DNA of 51,319 nt. It comes from an uncultured Pelagibacteraceae bacterium. GTDB taxonomy: Bacteria; Pseudomonadota; Alphaproteobacteria; Pelagibacterales; Pelagibacteraceae. The position numbers and the translations under genes were made by a program. The notes below the pieces were generated by a model. It saw only the letters and a program-made list of their open reading frames with translations, did not search any database and was not told the DNA's origin. The stretch's first letter is position 1; each line of letters starts with the position of its first letter. Below are positions 17,373-25,669 of this stretch, piece after piece. The stretch is from positions 1 through 51,319 of the forward strand of contig CACJQT010000010.1 in assembly GCA_902595635.1 (NCBI GenBank). The letters are read 5' to 3'.

Positions 17373-18593
17373 ATGCAAAACGAATTAAACAAAGTCAGAT
17401 TTTCAGTAAAACCTTTAAAATCCAATGATAAAGTTGTTGAACTTGCACGAACTGTCGGAATACACCCTCTAGCGTATCAAGAACTTCCTTACGATCCTGA
17501 GTATTCTTTTTATGCTGGAAGATTAAATCCAGAAGTGCTTTCACACGCTACTGCTGATGAAATGTATTGGAAAGTAAGACAAGAGGTGATTTTTCGTCAT
17601 ACTGGCGAACATCCATATGAAATATCTGGTCCCGATGCAGAAAAACTTTTACAAAAAATATTTACTAGAGATATCTCAACAGTAAAAGTAGGAAGATGTT
17701 CATACCAATTTGCTTGTTACAATGATGGAGGCATGCTTACAGATGGAGTTTTATTAAAACTTGAAGAAAATAAGTTCTGGTTTGTTCAAGCTGATGGTGA
17801 TCTTTTTTCATGGTATAAAGCGCACACTGATAATCTTAATGTAAAAATTTCTGACCCAGACGTTTGGGTAAGTCAAATTCAAGGACCAAAATCTATGGAT
17901 CTTTTAAAAGTTTTAAGCAAAGAAACTTTTCCTGAGAATTGGAAATATTTTGATTGGAAAGAAATAACTATACTAAATGAAAAGGTAATCATAAGTAGAT
18001 CAGGTTTTAGTAATGAACTTGGTTGGGAAATTTATTTTAGAAAAAATAATAATACTGAAAAAGTTGGGGATTACATACTTGAGGAAGGAAAAAAAATGGG
18101 AATGATACTCACAGGGACCCCTGGTTTCAGATGTAAAAGAATAGAATCTGGATTATTATCAGCTGGGCAAGACTTTAACCATGAAACAAATCCATATGAT
18201 GTCGGGTTAGGTAAGTATGTTGATTTAAAAAAAAAATATTTTATTGGAAAATCAGCATTGATGACTGCCGATAAAGAAAAAAGATGTTGGGGAATACGAG
18301 TAGAAAATGGAACAGGTTTAAAAGGAACTTACATAAAATTTAATAATGAAGTAATTGGAAAAATTACATCAAGTACTTGGTCTCCTTTTCAAAAATGTGG
18401 TGTTGGAATAGTTTTAATGAATTCTACAAAACATAAACCAGGATTAATAGTAGATGTTAGTTGCAATGATAATAAAATTCATAAAGGTGAAATATGTGCC
18501 TTACCAATGTATGACTTTAAAAATGAAATTGTAAGAGGTTTAAAAATCGATATTCCAACAGGTCCTTCTCCGTGGTCAGGAATAAAAAAATAA
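17373..18593 (+). CDS. GcvT-family (aminomethyltransferase-like) folate-dependent enzyme
   Basis: This 406-residue GcvT/YgfZ-superfamily protein would transfer a methyl or aminomethyl group to tetrahydrofolate. GcvT-type landmarks include the N-terminal HTGEHPYEISGPDAEKLLQKI, the IQGPKSMDLL segment, the SRSGFSNELGWEIYF strand and the GFRCKRIESGLLSAGQDF helix. The C-terminal barrel domain covers roughly 300-406. No glycine-cleavage partners (GcvH, GcvP) lie in the window, so it is unlikely to be the housekeeping T-protein. It opens a seven-gene operon that contains a second, DmdA-type member of the same superfamily. The substrate is unknown; methylated amines or sulfonium compounds are plausible. 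Confidence 0.85.
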   Translation: MQNELNKVRFSVKPLKSNDKVVELARTVGIHPLAYQELPYDPEYSFYAGRLNPEVLSHATADEMYWKVRQEVIFRHTGEHPYEISGPDAEKLLQKIFTRDISTVKVGRCSYQFACYNDGGMLTDGVLLKLEENKFWFVQADGDLFSWYKAHTDNLNVKISDPDVWVSQIQGPKSMDLLKVLSKETFPENWKYFDWKEITILNEKVIISRSGFSNELGWEIYFRKNNNTEKVGDYILEEGKKMGMILTGTPGFRCKRIESGLLSAGQDFNHETNPYDVGLGKYVDLKKKYFIGKSALMTADKEKRCWGIRVENGTGLKGTYIKFNNEVIGKITSSTWSPFQKCGVGIVLMNSTKHKPGLIVDVSCNDNKIHKGEICALPMYDFKNEIVRGLKIDIPTGPSPWSGIKK

Positions 18594-19267
18594 TAATAGC
18601 AATTGGTGGTGGTGGATTTACACATTCGTCTGATGAAGACTTGGATGAATATGTTATAAATCAAGTTAATAAATCAAAAATCAATATCGGTTTTTTACCT
18701 ACAGCTAGCAATGATAATCAAGAAAAAACCGATCTTTTTTATAAAAGATTTAAATCAAAAAAGTTTAAATTATCTCATTTTAATCTCTGTTCAAGTGTGG
18801 AAGGTTTTAATGAATGGCTGATGAACAAAGATATAATTTATGTAGGAGGTGGTAATACCTCTAACATGATTAATATTTGGAAAAGACATAATCTTATCAA
18901 AGTATTTAAAGATGCATATGAAAAAGGAATAATTCTGAGTGGAATAAGCGCAGGAGCCGTCTGTTGGTTTGATTGGATATTATCAGACTCAGTCGATAAA
19001 GAGCTAAGTCCATTAAAAGGAATAAATTTTTTAGATGGAAGTTGCACACCGCATTCTTCAGATAATAATCGACTTCAACAATTTATTACAGAGATTAAAG
19101 ATGGAAATTTGCCAGATGGAATAGCAATTGATGATGGTGTAGCTGTGCTTTTTATTGACGGAGTTCCTTCTGAGGTTTATTCTTCAAGAATTAATCATGA
19201 CGCTTATTATGTGACTAGACATGATAAGATAAGTTTAAAAACATATATAGAAAATTTAAATGGATAA
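18572..19267 (+). CDS. Peptidase E-like (S51 family) hydrolase
   Basis: This 231-residue protein has a class I glutamine-amidotransferase-like fold of the S51 family. The nucleophile elbow is GISAGAVCW with S126; the GGGNTSNM loop (92-99) and the late CTPHSSDNN His segment are family features. S51 enzymes are cytoplasmic dipeptidases or related amide hydrolases. The only usable start is GTG at 18572, 22 bases inside the preceding gene, and the end overlaps the next gene by 8 bases. Within this operon it might trim an amide- or peptide-linked substrate; that is inference. Confidence 0.8.
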   Translation: MVRNKKIIIAIGGGGFTHSSDEDLDEYVINQVNKSKINIGFLPTASNDNQEKTDLFYKRFKSKKFKLSHFNLCSSVEGFNEWLMNKDIIYVGGGNTSNMINIWKRHNLIKVFKDAYEKGIILSGISAGAVCWFDWILSDSVDKELSPLKGINFLDGSCTPHSSDNNRLQQFITEIKDGNLPDGIAIDDGVAVLFIDGVPSEVYSSRINHDAYYVTRHDKISLKTYIENLNG

Positions 19268-20420
19268 CATTAAAGCCAGCAACAAAATTTTTAGCATTGA
19301 AGACGCAAAAAAACTATCAAAGAAAAGATTACCAAAGATAGTTTACGATTTTATTGACGGTGCATCTGGAGATGAAAAGCTATCAGAAATTAATAGTTTT
19401 GCTTTAGATCAAATACGACTTGAGCCAAGAGTTCTAAGAAATGTAGAGGAAAGAAAACTAAAAAAAAATATTCTTGGATTTAGTTATGACTATCCTTTTG
19501 GTTTTGCTCCAATGGGTATGACAAATCTTTCATGGCCAGGCGCAGACTCAATGCTGGCAAAAGAGAGTGCAAGAAATAATATTCCAACCTGTGTATCGAT
19601 GGCTTCCACAACTACCTTAGAAAAAATGTATGAGCTTTCAGAAGGTCATTCATGGCTTCAACTTTATATTTTTCAAGATGAGGCTTTTGTCATGGAATTA
19701 CTGGATAGAGCAGAAAAAACTGGCTATGAAGTTGCTATACTTACTGTTGATGTTCCGGTTTTATCTAGGAGGACTAGAGATGATAAAAATGGATTTTCAT
19801 ATCCATTTAAAATTGGACCTAAACAATTTTTTGATTTTGCAACTCATCCTGTTTGGTCAATATCTACATTGCTCAATGGAATACCAAAGCCAATGAATTA
19901 CGAAACTTCAAAAAGTGGAAAAGGTATTTTTAAAAGAAAAGAAAGTAGAGGGAAAACAGATTGGGAAACTTTAAAAAGAATAAGAAATAAATGGAAAGGT
20001 AAATTAATTGTAAAAGGTGTCATGTCATCTGATGATGCGGTTAAAATTAAAGAAATTGGCGCTGATGCTATTCAAGTTTCAAATCATGGAGGTAGACAAT
20101 TAGATAGTGCCTCAGCAGCAATAAATATTCTACCTTTTATTAGAGAGGCAGTAGGAAATAATTTTCCAATTATTTTTGATAGTGGAATAAGAAGTGGAAG
20201 CGATATTGTAAGATCATTAGCTTTAGGAGCAGATTTTTCAATGATTGGAAGACCTGTAATGTATGCGATGGGTGCTGACGGAGCCAGTGGGCTAAGAAGA
20301 ATTATAGACATAATTAAAGAAGAAACTAGCACAACACTAGGTTTGGTTGGATTAAATGATATTAATGAAGTTTCTTCTGATATAATTGAACAGAAACTTT
20401 TTATGAATACAACATACTAA
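19260..20420 (+). CDS. FMN-dependent alpha-hydroxy-acid oxidase/dehydrogenase
   Basis: This 386-residue enzyme of the lactate dehydrogenase (LldD) / glycolate oxidase family oxidises a 2-hydroxy acid to the 2-keto acid on FMN. The active-site signature SNHGGRQLD is intact, with catalytic H276 and substrate-binding R279; K252 and D164 are in their family positions, and the FMN phosphate-binding segment FDSGIRSGSDIVRSLALGAD follows. It is followed after one base by the ThDP enzyme gene, so its keto-acid product may be the next enzyme's substrate. Lactate, glycolate or mandelate-type substrates cannot be distinguished by eye. Confidence 0.9.
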   Translation: MDNIKASNKIFSIEDAKKLSKKRLPKIVYDFIDGASGDEKLSEINSFALDQIRLEPRVLRNVEERKLKKNILGFSYDYPFGFAPMGMTNLSWPGADSMLAKESARNNIPTCVSMASTTTLEKMYELSEGHSWLQLYIFQDEAFVMELLDRAEKTGYEVAILTVDVPVLSRRTRDDKNGFSYPFKIGPKQFFDFATHPVWSISTLLNGIPKPMNYETSKSGKGIFKRKESRGKTDWETLKRIRNKWKGKLIVKGVMSSDDAVKIKEIGADAIQVSNHGGRQLDSASAAINILPFIREAVGNNFPIIFDSGIRSGSDIVRSLALGADFSMIGRPVMYAMGADGASGLRRIIDIIKEETSTTLGLVGLNDINEVSSDIIEQKLFMNTTY

Positions 20421-20421
20421 T

Positions 20422-22161
20422 ATGGAAAAAAAAATAAGAGGCGGAGCATTAATTGCAAGAGCATTAAAAGATAAAGGTATTAATAAAGTTTTTACTCTAT
20501 CTGGTGGGTTTTGTAATCCCGCAATTGAAGGTTTCATGGAATGTCAAATTGATGTAGTTAACTGTCCTCATGAACAAATAGCTGGACACTTAGCAGATGG
20601 ACACACAAGAATTACAAGAAAACCATCTGTATGTTTAGTTGGGCCAGAAGGTTTTGCAAATGCAGTACCATCCATGATGGAAGCATGGGGAGAAAGAACA
20701 CCGATAATTTATATAACTGGATCAAGTAGTTTAAAAAGACAAGGTTCTGGTGGCTTTAAAGAAATTGATGATGTTTCAATCGCTGCTCCTCTTACAAAAT
20801 ATAGTGCAAGCATTACAGATGGAACAAGAATTAGAGAATTTGTTGATAAAGCTTACAGAATTGCAACGAATGGATATCCTGGAGCTGTTCATCTAAGTTT
20901 ACCAGTAGATATAATGTTTTCTTCATTTGAAGAAAATGTTGGACTGGAAGAAAGACCATTTTCACATAAAGCAAAGCCAGTTGCTAAAGCATGGCCAGAT
21001 CCAAATGCTCTATCAAAAATACTGGAGCTAGCATGTAATGCAAAAAAACCTGTCATAATTGGAGGACATGGTGTTTGGTGGTCAAACTCAGAAAAAAATT
21101 TAGAGACTGCGGGTGAAAGTTTAAATATTCCAGTTTTTAATGTGCCATACCATCAAAAACTTTTGGGAGAAGAGGCAAATGCATATATGGGTTTAGCAGA
21201 TATTCACCAATATCCACCCTCGGAATTTGCATTACATAATTCAGACTTAGTTTTGATGATTGGTGCAAGATTAGATAACCAAATGAATTTTGGTAACCCT
21301 CCTTTCATTCCAAAAACAACAACTTTAGTTTGTATTAATGGTTCCCATGAAGAAATTGAGTTTAATAGAGCTGCTGATCATAACCTTTTATGTGATCCAG
21401 GAGTATTTTTAGATACTCTATGTAATTTAAAGAAAAATAATAAATGGAATTTAGGAAATAGTTGGTTTCAAGATAATAAAAATAGAAAAAAAGATTGGGT
21501 GGATAAATCTTTAAATGATTTAAAAATTGAAGCGGATAAAGCCAAAAAAAATGGTGGAAAAATTCATCCACTACAATTAGCGTTAGATGTTCAAGACGCA
21601 ATGGATGAGAAAGATTGGCTTGTAATTGATGGAGGAAATACTCATTTCTGGTCGGAGATCGCAATAAATTTAGCTGGAGCTCAAGGAAAAAAATTGGGTG
21701 GAATTTTACATCCTGGTACATTTAGTATGCTGGGTGTTGGTGTATCATTTGCATTATCTGCAAAAAATAATAATCCTAAATCGAATGTGATTTTAATTAG
21801 TGGAGATGGCGCCTTTTTATCTGGAGGAATGTCTATAGAAACTGCATTTTTTGAAAAGAAACCAATCGTTGTTGTTATTGACAATAATGGTGGCTTAGCA
21901 TCAATTGGTCAACAACAAGAAAGGCTATTTGAAAGCGGAAAAAGAGTTGCAACAGATTTTAGAGATATACCTTTCCACAGTATATTTGAAGGTTTTGGGG
22001 GTCATGGAGAATTAGTAACGAAAAGAGAAGAATTGGGTCCAGCATTAAAAAGAGCTATTGCGAGCGGTAAAACTGCTTGTGTAAATGTAAAAGCTAAACC
22101 AGTATTAAGTCCAATTGTTGCTGCTGTGGCCAGCAAGAGAGAGAAATCTTCAATAGAGTAA
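20422..22161 (+). CDS. Thiamine-diphosphate-dependent lyase/decarboxylase (acetolactate synthase fold)
   Basis: This 579-residue protein has the three-domain ThDP fold. The cofactor-activating E51 is in the CPHEQIAGHLADG segment, and the ThDP/Mg motif runs from GDG (461-463) to NN (488-489). Segments such as GARLDNQMNFG resemble 2-hydroxyacyl-CoA lyase and oxalyl-CoA decarboxylase more than biosynthetic acetolactate synthase, and there is no IlvH partner nearby. It lies one base after the hydroxy-acid oxidase and one base before the HIUase-like gene. Likely roles are cleavage of a 2-hydroxyacyl-CoA or decarboxylation of a 2-keto acid; the exact reaction is unknown. Confidence 0.8.
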   Translation: MEKKIRGGALIARALKDKGINKVFTLSGGFCNPAIEGFMECQIDVVNCPHEQIAGHLADGHTRITRKPSVCLVGPEGFANAVPSMMEAWGERTPIIYITGSSSLKRQGSGGFKEIDDVSIAAPLTKYSASITDGTRIREFVDKAYRIATNGYPGAVHLSLPVDIMFSSFEENVGLEERPFSHKAKPVAKAWPDPNALSKILELACNAKKPVIIGGHGVWWSNSEKNLETAGESLNIPVFNVPYHQKLLGEEANAYMGLADIHQYPPSEFALHNSDLVLMIGARLDNQMNFGNPPFIPKTTTLVCINGSHEEIEFNRAADHNLLCDPGVFLDTLCNLKKNNKWNLGNSWFQDNKNRKKDWVDKSLNDLKIEADKAKKNGGKIHPLQLALDVQDAMDEKDWLVIDGGNTHFWSEIAINLAGAQGKKLGGILHPGTFSMLGVGVSFALSAKNNNPKSNVILISGDGAFLSGGMSIETAFFEKKPIVVVIDNNGGLASIGQQQERLFESGKRVATDFRDIPFHSIFEGFGGHGELVTKREELGPALKRAIASGKTACVNVKAKPVLSPIVAAVASKREKSSIE

Positions 22162-22162
22162 A

Positions 22163-22498
22163 ATGGCAAAATTTAGCTCACATTTATTGAATGGTTCTGA
22201 TGGAACTCATGCAAGTAACGTCAAAGTAAAGATTTATCAAATACAATCCTTAAAATTAAAAAAGCTTTTTTTGAATACAAAGACTGATGGAAATGGTAGG
22301 ATTAATCAGCATTTCAATCTTAGCAAAAAAGATTGTAAATGCGATTATGAAATGATTTGTGATATTAAAAGATACTTTAAAAAGAAAAAAATTGTGGGTG
22401 AAATAGTCGTAAAATTTAAAATGACTGATAATAAAAAAAATTATCACTTGCCAATAATAATTTCTCCTAACAGCTATACAGTTTGGTGGTCAAAATAA
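22163..22498 (+). CDS. Transthyretin-like protein related to 5-hydroxyisourate hydrolase, lacking the C-terminal signature
   Basis: The 111-residue protein has the layout of HIUase: an N-terminal SSHLLNG with H7, a TDGNGR turn with R46, and NYHLPIIISP with H95. These match the three active-site positions of 5-hydroxyisourate hydrolase. HIUases end in the tetrapeptide YRGS, but this one ends SYTVWWSK. No other purine or urate gene is in the window. It may hydrolyse a different ring or ester in the pathway of this operon, or have become non-catalytic. The family assignment is by motif; the function is open. Confidence 0.65.
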   Translation: MAKFSSHLLNGSDGTHASNVKVKIYQIQSLKLKKLFLNTKTDGNGRINQHFNLSKKDCKCDYEMICDIKRYFKKKKIVGEIVVKFKMTDNKKNYHLPIIISPNSYTVWWSK

Positions 22499-22501
22499 TA
22501 T

Positions 22502-23665
22502 ATGGCTTCGTTGATACAAAGCAAAATTAGCACAAAACTAAATATGTCTAGGAGAATAAGAAGAACTCCTTACACCAAGAGAGTTGAAGAATGTGGTGTA
22601 ACTGATTTTACTGTTGTAAATCATATGCTCTTACCAAAAAGATTTCAGAAATCTGTTGAGGATGATTATTGGCATTTAAATGAGCATGTTCAGCTATGGG
22701 ATGTTTCTTGTCAAAGACAGGTTCAGATATCAGGTCCAGACGCTAGTTTATTGGTACAAAAAATGACGCCAAGATCTTTAAAAAATATGGAGACTGGAAA
22801 ATGTTTTTATATTCCTATGATAGATGAAAATGCTGGAATGATAAATGATCCAGTGTTGTTAAAGTTAGATGATGATATGTTTTGGATTTCAATAGCGGAT
22901 TCTGATGTATTGCTTTGGGCAAAAGGTATTGCAGTTGGTTTAAATCTAAATGTGAGCATAACAGAACCAGATGTATATCCTCTTGCAGTACAAGGTCCAA
23001 AGTCTGAAGATTTGATGGCATCAATATTCGGGGAAGATATTAGAAAATTAAAATTTTTTAATTTTAGAATATTTGATTTTTTAGGAACTAAACAAGTTAT
23101 TGCAAGATCAGGATATAGCAAACAAGATGGATTTGAGATTTATTTTAAATGCTTTGAAGATTACTTCGACAAAAATGAAATGGGAGAAAAAATTTGGGAT
23201 ATAATATGGAAAGCGGGGAAAGAATTTAACATTGCTCCAGGATGCCCAAATTTAATTGACAGAATAGAAGCAGGATTAATGTCATATGGAAATGATTTTA
23301 CAAAAGAAAATAATCCAATTGAATGTAACTTAGAAAAATATTGTAGTGACAAAAGCGATCATGATTTCATTGGAAAAAATGCTTTAGATAATATTAAGAA
23401 ACAAGGTGTAAAACAAAAATTAAAAGGGGTATTATTTGATGGTGTAGATTGTCCTCCATGTTCAATTCCTTTTCCACTTTATTCAAAAGATAAGAAATTA
23501 ATTGGTAAAATTACTTCAGGGATTTATTCTCCAAAATTCAAAAAAAATATTGGTTTATCTATGATTTTAAATGAATTTTGCAAAACAGGATCAGAAGTTT
23601 TAGTTCACACTCCTGATAATAGATTAAGAAAAGGAATTGTGTCCTCTTTACCATTTTCAAAATAA
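22502..23665 (+). CDS. dmdA: DmdA-type demethylase (dimethylsulfoniopropionate demethylase or close relative)
   Basis: This 387-residue GcvT-superfamily enzyme carries segments characteristic of DmdA: SRRIRRTPYT near the N-terminus (16-25), WHLNEHVQLWDVSCQRQV, SIADSDVLLWAKG, SGYSKQDGFEIYF and GCPNLIDRIEAGLMSYGNDF. DmdA moves a methyl group from dimethylsulfoniopropionate to tetrahydrofolate, leaving methylmercaptopropionate, and SAR11 bacteria are known users of this route. No dmdB, dmdC or dmdD gene is in the window. Because DmdA-like paralogues exist, the substrate needs phylogeny or assay; the symbol marks family membership. It is co-transcribed with a second GcvT-like gene and a thiolase. 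Confidence 0.7.
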   Translation: MASLIQSKISTKLNMSRRIRRTPYTKRVEECGVTDFTVVNHMLLPKRFQKSVEDDYWHLNEHVQLWDVSCQRQVQISGPDASLLVQKMTPRSLKNMETGKCFYIPMIDENAGMINDPVLLKLDDDMFWISIADSDVLLWAKGIAVGLNLNVSITEPDVYPLAVQGPKSEDLMASIFGEDIRKLKFFNFRIFDFLGTKQVIARSGYSKQDGFEIYFKCFEDYFDKNEMGEKIWDIIWKAGKEFNIAPGCPNLIDRIEAGLMSYGNDFTKENNPIECNLEKYCSDKSDHDFIGKNALDNIKKQGVKQKLKGVLFDGVDCPPCSIPFPLYSKDKKLIGKITSGIYSPKFKKNIGLSMILNEFCKTGSEVLVHTPDNRLRKGIVSSLPFSK

Positions 23666-23688
23666 TAATTAGTAGGTATAAGTATTAT

Positions 23689-24813
23689 ATGAAAAGAGCA
23701 GTTATAGCAGGATATTCAAGATCACCTTTTACAATGGCAAGAAAAGGTGAATTAATTGATGTTAAGCCTGTAAATATGTTTGCAGAAGTTGTTAAAAATC
23801 TTGTATCTAAAACTAAAGTAAATCCTGCTGATATAGAAGATATTGTTGTTGGGTGTGCTTTCCAGGTTGGAGAGCAGAGTTTTAATATTGGGAAACTCAC
23901 AACATTTTTATCTGGAATGGAAATACATACGTCTGGGATGACTGTCGATAGATGGTGTGGTTCATCTATGGAAGCTATTCATGTTGCAGCAGGTAAAATA
24001 GCAATGGGTGCAGGAAAAGTTTTCGTATGTGGAGGTGTTGAAAGTATGACTAGAGTTACAACTGGCTTTGAACCAATACCTTATCCTTACACAGATAAAG
24101 AAAATCCAAATGTTTATTTTTCAATGGGAATTACTGCTGAAAATGTTGCCAAGAGATATAAAATTTCAAGAACTGAGCAACAAGAGTTTGCAATTCAAAG
24201 TCATCAAAAAGCCAATGAAGCTGAAGTTAATGGTAAATTTAAAAATGAAATCGTTGAAATCGCTGGTTGCACAAAAGATGGAAACATACGTCCAAAAAGT
24301 AATCAAGAAACTTTAGATGGTTTAAAACTTGCATTTGATCAAGAAGGAACTGTTACTGCAGCAACATCCTCACCTTTTACCGATGGAGCAGCAGCAACAT
24401 TGATATGTGAAGAAAGCTATGCAAAAGAAAATGGTTTAGAGATTTTAGCTAGAATTGTTTCAACTGGAGTTAAAGGATGTGAACCAGATGTAATGGGACT
24501 TGGACCTATAGGAGCAACTAAGAAAGCATTAGAAAGAGCAAATTTATCAATTAATGATATCGATATTGTAGAGATTAATGAAGCTTTTGCTTCTCAATCA
24601 ATAGCATGCTTAAAAGATCTTGGTATCGATCAAAAGAAAGCTAATTTGGATGGTGGAGCGTTAGCTCTAGGACACCCTCTAGGAGCAACAGGAGCTAGAA
24701 TTACTGGCAAAGCTGCTGATTTGCTTAGACGTGAAAATAAGAAATACGCTTTATCTACTCAATGCATCGGTTTAGGTATGGGTATTGCGACTGTAATCGA
24801 GTCGGTAAATTAA
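23689..24813 (+). CDS. Thiolase (acetyl-CoA acyltransferase family)
   Basis: This 374-residue thiolase has catalytic C90 (DRWCGSS), H329 (ALGHPLGATGAR) and C359 (STQCIGLGMG). The family normally reads CIGGGQG at the last motif, so the GLGM here is a mild variant. It cleaves 3-ketoacyl-CoA with CoA, or runs in reverse. It is the last gene of the seven-gene operon, 23 bp after the DmdA-type gene, and its stop codon directly abuts the stop of the convergent permease gene. It could serve the FadN-like enzyme 12 kb away or the acyl-CoA product of this operon. Confidence 0.93.
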   Translation: MKRAVIAGYSRSPFTMARKGELIDVKPVNMFAEVVKNLVSKTKVNPADIEDIVVGCAFQVGEQSFNIGKLTTFLSGMEIHTSGMTVDRWCGSSMEAIHVAAGKIAMGAGKVFVCGGVESMTRVTTGFEPIPYPYTDKENPNVYFSMGITAENVAKRYKISRTEQQEFAIQSHQKANEAEVNGKFKNEIVEIAGCTKDGNIRPKSNQETLDGLKLAFDQEGTVTAATSSPFTDGAAATLICEESYAKENGLEILARIVSTGVKGCEPDVMGLGPIGATKKALERANLSINDIDIVEINEAFASQSIACLKDLGIDQKKANLDGGALALGHPLGATGARITGKAADLLRRENKKYALSTQCIGLGMGIATVIESVN

Positions 24814-25668
24814 TTATCTATTAATTCCTCTTAAACGTTCTGATCTTCTTCTTAATAATTCAGCACTTATCAATATTAAGGTCGATAAAACAATTAAACA
24901 TGTAGCAACTGCTAGAATTGTAGGACTTAATTGTTCTCTTAAACCTGTCCACATTTGAATTGGAATAGTTGTATTTTCAAGACCAGCTAAAAATAAAACG
25001 ACTACAACTTCATCAAAAGAAGTTACAAAAGCAAACAAACCTCCTGATATTACTCCAGGTAAAATCAACGGAAGTGTTACTTTCATAAATGTATTTACTG
25101 GGTTACTACCTAAACTAGCTGCCGCTCTTGTTACACTATGATCGAAACCTGATAATGTTGCAGTAACAGTAATTACAACAAAAGGTGTTCCCAAAATTAT
25201 ATGAGCTAAAACTATTCCTGTATGAGTTGCCGCTAAACCTGCTTTTGCCATAAAAAAGAATATTGCAACACCTGATATAATAAGTGGAACTATCATTGGT
25301 GAAATCAAAGTTGCCATTATTATTCCTTTAAAGGGCATGTGTCTGCTGCTCAATCCTAATGCAGCAACCGTTCCTAAAATTACTGACCCTAAGGTTGCAA
25401 ATATAGCAATAATAAAACTATTCTTTGCAGCAAGACCCCATGGGTTCTTTGTACCGTAAACCATATCTTTGTACCATCTTAATGAAAAAGCATCTGGGTC
25501 TAAATTCTTCATTCCTTCTGAAAAAACAAGAAACTCTTCTGCATTAAATGATAATGGAAATATTACAAACAAAGGTGCTATTAAAAAAATAAAAACAAAA
25601 GTACATATGGCAATGTAAAAGTAGTGCCAAATTCTATATCTAGTTTCTGTATACTTTGGTAATGCCAT
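24814..25668 (-). CDS. ABC transporter permease, spermidine/putrescine type (PotC-like)
   Basis: This 284-residue inner-membrane permease has six predicted membrane segments and an EAA loop (AAASLGSNPVNTFMKVTLPLI). FDEVVVVLFLAG near the C-terminus is typical of the PotC branch, including the EVVV element seen in polyamine and related amine importers. It is the last gene of the minus-strand operon with the PotB-like permease, binding protein, ATPase, DoeA-like and EutA-like genes. Confidence 0.9.
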   Translation of the reverse strand: MALPKYTETRYRIWHYFYIAICTFVFIFLIAPLFVIFPLSFNAEEFLVFSEGMKNLDPDAFSLRWYKDMVYGTKNPWGLAAKNSFIIAIFATLGSVILGTVAALGLSSRHMPFKGIIMATLISPMIVPLIISGVAIFFFMAKAGLAATHTGIVLAHIILGTPFVVITVTATLSGFDHSVTRAAASLGSNPVNTFMKVTLPLILPGVISGGLFAFVTSFDEVVVVLFLAGLENTTIPIQMWTGLREQLSPTILAVATCLIVLSTLILISAELLRRRSERLRGINR

Positions 25669-25669
25669 A

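Noticed and set aside
17373..18593. Housekeeping glycine-cleavage T-protein
   Set aside because: No GcvH or GcvP nearby, and the N- and C-termini differ from GcvT; it sits in a catabolic operon.
20422..22161. Biosynthetic acetolactate synthase large subunit
   Set aside because: There is no IlvH partner and no branched-chain genes nearby, and the central domain is closer to HACL/oxalyl-CoA decarboxylase types.
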